Origin: VAZQ01 sp963827585
GTDB taxonomy: Bacteria > Pseudomonadota > Alphaproteobacteria > Rhizobiales > Xanthobacteraceae
Direction: 5' to 3'
DNA length: 64,000 bases
NCBI GenBank assembly: GCA_963827585.1
Contig: CAWHCK010000040.1
Span: forward strand, 62,001 to 126,000
A program made the position numbers and the translations under genes. Position 1 is the stretch's first letter. Each line of letters begins with the position of its first letter. Of this stretch, positions 61,567-64,000 are shown piece by piece. The notes under the pieces were generated by a model. That model made no database searches. It worked only from the letters and a program-made list of their open reading frames with translations, and was not told where the DNA came from.

Positions 61567-61976
61567 TCCATGTCCTCGAAGTTGAGAGGTGGTACGCGGG
61601 CGATGAGCCCGCGCTTCAGCGGTTCCGGCCTTCCCCGCCAGGGCATGATGCCGTCGGTGGCGGAAGCGAGGAGACGCGCGCCCTCGACGAGCGCGGGGCC
61701 GCAGGCGGCATCGAGGCCACCGAACACATAGGCCCAGGAGCCGTTGCAGCGCACGGCCGCGCTCAGTCCGCGCGTGCAATTCGCCAAGCACCGGACGTGC
61801 CGGACGATCACGCCGCTGCCTTCGGCAGCTTTCGCCGTTGCCGCGGCCAGGATCGCACCGGGGCGTGGTTCGCTCTCCGGTTCGCCGGCATATCGGCAGG
61901 TCACGCAGACATAGATGATCGCAGCATCGGCGCATGCCTCGGTGTCGGCGACACTCGGCTGCTGAATAGATGTCAC
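61563..61976 (-). CDS. DUF1636 protein (2Fe-2S ferredoxin-like, metal-binding)
   Basis: 137 residues from the GTG at 61976; the frame extends through the riboswitch to 62105, which is not coding. Cys residues in IYVCVTCRYAGEPES and HVRCLANCTRGLSAAVRCNG give the CxxC and CxxxC spacing of thioredoxin-like [2Fe-2S] proteins. DUF1636 genes are commonly next to cobW/cobN. A redox role in the corrin pathway or metal delivery is inferred. It is the first gene after the riboswitch. Confidence 0.8.
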   Translation of the reverse strand: MTSIQQPSVADTEACADAAIIYVCVTCRYAGEPESEPRPGAILAAATAKAAEGSGVIVRHVRCLANCTRGLSAAVRCNGSWAYVFGGLDAACGPALVEGARLLASATDGIMPWRGRPEPLKRGLIARVPPLNFEDME

Positions 61977-62064
61977 CCGCGCCGCTCCGCAGGGGCGATC
62001 GCCCCGACCCGGGTGCCGATGGGAATCGACCAGCGCCGAGGCACCCCGCCCGGCCACGACCGAA

Positions 62065-62205
62065 TCGACGGCAGGTCTCCTGGCTCGCGGGTCGCCGCCC
62101 GTCACCGCCTTCCCGGATTATCCCAGTGGCAATGTGGCACGGGCTCGCCGCTTACAGTTGCGGGGGCAGCTGCGGCGTTGGAACCTGCGTTCCGCACCGC
62201 ATTCC
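62065..62205 (-). promoter_or_regulatory. Cobalamin (adenosylcobalamin) riboswitch
   Basis: On the minus strand, in order: GGTGCGGAACGCAGGTTCC near 62200, GCCCCCGCAACTGTAAGCGG (62168-62149), CACATTGCCACTGGGAT with the GCCACTG core (about 62120-62136), GGGAAGGCGG, and the B12 box AGCCAGGAGACCTGCCGTC (62087-62069). All conserved elements are in the correct order and spacing. It lies about 90 bases upstream of the DUF1636 start and should repress the DUF1636-cobW-cobN-cobG-cobH-cobI-cobJ transcript when cobalamin is plentiful. Confidence 0.95.
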
Positions 62206-62362
62206 CTGTTCGCTCTCTCGTGAGAGACCGTCGATGGCGGCCACTTAACGGTCGCCGTCCGCGCTTTGTCAATGCCGGCCTGCCGTTCGGCTTGCGGCCG
62301 ATGACACGAGGGCTATAGTTGTGGGACGAAAAAGGGAACGTGGCGAGGACCTTGGAGGGTGC

Positions 62363-63001
62363 ATGGGGGTTGCCATGAGCTTACGTCTGCTGTCCCGCAC
62401 GGCTGTCGCCGTGCTTACATTTCTCTCGACGACGCTATCCGCGTTTGCCCATCACGTGATGGACGGCGCGACCCCCGCGACCTTCGTCGAAGGCCTCTTG
62501 TCCGGCCTCGGCCATCCGGTGATCGGGCCGGATCACCTCGCTTTTCTGTTGGCGATCGGCGTTGCGGTCGGCGTCGGCGGCCTCAATCTTGCGCTGCCGG
62601 CGCTGTTCGTCGTCGCCTCGGCGATCGGCGTCACGCTGCACGTGAATGGCGTCGATCTCCCCGCCGCCGAGCTCGTCGTCGCGGTCTCCGTGCTGCTGGC
62701 AGGTTTCTTGATCGCGAGCGGACGTGCGCTACCGGTCTCGATCTGGGCGGGGCTGTTCGCCGTTGCAGGGCTGTTCCATGGCTATGCCTTCGGCGAGTCG
62801 ATCGTGGGCGCGGAGCGGGCTCCGCTCTATGCGTATCTGTTGGGCCTCATCCTGATCCAGAGCGCGCTCACCATCGCCACCGCGCTGGTCGCGCGTCGCA
62901 GAAGCGGCAGCGTGTCCGACCTCGTGCCGCGGCTTGCGGGAGTGGCGATCGTCGCCGTCGGGCTTGCGACCCTGATCGGCCAGCTCGCTCCCGGCGCGTA
63001 G
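62363..63001 (+). CDS. HupE/UreJ-family membrane protein, probable nickel/cobalt transporter
   Basis: 212 residues from the ATG at 62363 behind GGAGGGTGC; ATGs at 62321 and 62375 are alternatives. A signal-like first helix ends near SAFAHHVMDG, a His-rich site typical of HupE. The family motif follows as GLGHPVIGPDHLAFLLAIGV, with further helices to the end (about six in all). Members import nickel or cobalt. The position beside cobalamin genes favours cobalt. It is divergent from the riboswitch-controlled operon. Confidence 0.88.
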   Translation: MGVAMSLRLLSRTAVAVLTFLSTTLSAFAHHVMDGATPATFVEGLLSGLGHPVIGPDHLAFLLAIGVAVGVGGLNLALPALFVVASAIGVTLHVNGVDLPAAELVVAVSVLLAGFLIASGRALPVSIWAGLFAVAGLFHGYAFGESIVGAERAPLYAYLLGLILIQSALTIATALVARRRSGSVSDLVPRLAGVAIVAVGLATLIGQLAPGA

Positions 63002-63005
63002 CCTC

Positions 63006-63542
63006 TTGGCGGCGTCCGCAGCCATCGGCGGCGCCCGGCTCACGCTCATCCTCGGCGGCGCTCGATCAGGCAAGAGCCGATATGCCGAAGGCCTCATCAC
63101 GGCGCTGCCGGGACCGTGGATCTATGTGGCGACGGCGGAGGCCCGCGACAGCGAGATGGCCGAGCGCATCGCCACCCATCGGGCGCGCCGCGGCACGGGC
63201 TGGACGACGATCGAAGCGCCGCGCGACCTCGCCGGAGCGCTCGCGGCGCACGGAAAGACACCGGTGCTGGTCGATTGTCTGACCTTGTGGCTCTCGAATG
63301 TGTTGCTGGCCGATGCGGACGTCGATGCCGAGATTGCGCAGCTCGAAGGCTCCTTGGCGCATGTCGCGGCGCCGATCGTGCTGGTCGCCAACGAGGTCGG
63401 CTTCGGAATCGTGCCGGACAATGCGCTCGGGCGTCGCTTCCGCGACCTGCAGGGCCTGCTCAACCAGCGGATCGCCGCGCGCGCGGATCGCGTGATCCTC
63501 GTCGTCGCCGGATTGCCGCTCACGATGAAGGGAAGTCCATGA
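63006..63542 (+). CDS. cobP: Bifunctional adenosylcobinamide kinase/guanylyltransferase
   Basis: 178 residues; the start is a TTG at 63006, as no ATG precedes the P-loop, so the exact start is unsure. The P-loop is LILGGARSGKSRYAEGLITA. The GTP/guanylylation region reads YVATAEARDSEMAERIATHR. Conserved VDCLTLWLSNVLL and VANEVGFGIVPDNALGRRFR complete the CobU/CobP family pattern. It phosphorylates and guanylates adenosylcobinamide. Its stop overlaps the cobO start (ATGA). Confidence 0.93.
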   Translation: MAASAAIGGARLTLILGGARSGKSRYAEGLITALPGPWIYVATAEARDSEMAERIATHRARRGTGWTTIEAPRDLAGALAAHGKTPVLVDCLTLWLSNVLLADADVDAEIAQLEGSLAHVAAPIVLVANEVGFGIVPDNALGRRFRDLQGLLNQRIAARADRVILVVAGLPLTMKGSP

Positions 63543-64000
63543 CCAAACCGATCGACGAGACCGAGGTCGAACGTCATCGCACCAAGATGGCGAAGCGCAA
63601 GGCGGTGCAGGACGCCGAGGTGGCGGGCAAGACGGTCGAGAAGGGGCTGCTCATCGTCCATACCGGCACCGGCAAGGGGAAATCCACGGCTGCCTTCGGC
63701 CTCGCGCTCCGCATGCTCGGCCGCGGCCATCGGGTCGGCGTGGTCCAGTTCATCAAGGGAGCGTGGCACTCGGCGGAACGCGACGCCCTCGTCACGTTCG
63801 GCGATCAGGTGTCCTGGCACACCATGGGCGAGGGCTTCACCTGGGAGACGCAGGATCTCAAGCGCGACATCGCCGCCGCCGAGCGCGCCTGGGGAAAGGC
63901 GCTCGAGCTCATGGCCGATCCGACATTCGGGCTCGTCATCCTCGACGAGCTCAATATCGCGTTGCGCTATGAGTACCTCGACCTCAACGCGGTCGTCGCT
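63539..64000 (+). CDS. cobO: Cob(I)yrinic acid a,c-diamide adenosyltransferase, partial at window end
   Basis: 154 codons to the edge of the window, starting MTKPIDETEVERHRTKMAKR. The P-loop is IVHTGTGKGKSTAAFGLALR, with VGVVQFIKGAWHSAERDALV and the Walker B-like LVILDELNIALRYEYLD following. It transfers the adenosyl group from ATP to cobalt(I). The last 40 to 50 residues are outside the window. Confidence 0.95.
   Translation, partial: MTKPIDETEVERHRTKMAKRKAVQDAEVAGKTVEKGLLIVHTGTGKGKSTAAFGLALRMLGRGHRVGVVQFIKGAWHSAERDALVTFGDQVSWHTMGEGFTWETQDLKRDIAAAERAWGKALELMADPTFGLVILDELNIALRYEYLDLNAVVA

Overview
The window is GC-rich chromosomal DNA from an alphaproteobacterium, most likely Hyphomicrobiales near Bradyrhizobium, Rhodopseudomonas or Pseudolabrys. 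This rests on a dnaG-rpoD pair with a degenerate DnaG zinc ribbon, orphan tripartite tricarboxylate transporter (TTT) receptors of the Bug type, an oxygen-dependent (cobG/cobN) cobalamin pathway, and short palindromic intergenic repeats typical of that group. The assignment is by reading, not by a database search.

Layout. 0-3.5 kb: an IS5-type transposase fragment, a secreted Gly/Ser-rich protein, a small zinc ribbon, a PAS-LuxR regulator and a small conserved protein. 3.5-18.4 kb: three unrelated peptidases (a trypsin-type autotransporter, a C39-like cysteine peptidase with a diverged tandem copy of its C-terminal domain, and a subtilase), an RND efflux pump with its adaptor, an MFS transporter coupled to a tiny membrane protein, and a MaoC-type dehydratase. 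18.6-23 kb: rpoD and dnaG, with an intrinsic terminator between them. 23.1-24.2 kb: a lower-GC foreign gene abutting a gene that has lost its 5' end. 24.3-33.7 kb: four TTT receptors without their permeases, a CocE/NonD hydrolase, yqeY, carA, a PaaI-type thioesterase and a methyltransferase. 33.9-41.2 kb: a YihY/BrkB membrane protein, carB, greA, a Cys-rich secreted peptide, a luciferase-like oxidoreductase and an Lrp/AsnC regulator.

41.4-64 kb is a nearly continuous cobalamin island. It holds uptake genes (remnant of a TonB receptor, binding protein, FecCD permease, ATPase), cobS and cobT, and the corrin-ring genes cobA, B, cbiD, M, E, L, K, J, I, H, G, N and W. It ends with a DUF1636 protein, a minus-strand cobalamin riboswitch, a HupE/UreJ-type transporter and cobP-cobO, where the window stops. 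The genes are tightly overlapped (many ATGA or GTGA junctions). cobF is not present in the window and cbiD is, so the pathway is oxygen-dependent with an anaerobic-type step.

Two features cut across the window. First, several otherwise well-conserved genes (RND pump, cobN, cobG, cobJ, the C39 tail copy, an HTH protein) are broken by single-base shifts; I identified the shifts by reading conserved sequence across frames, and they may be sequencing errors. Second, palindromic intergenic repeats repeatedly supply the stop codon of the adjacent gene.
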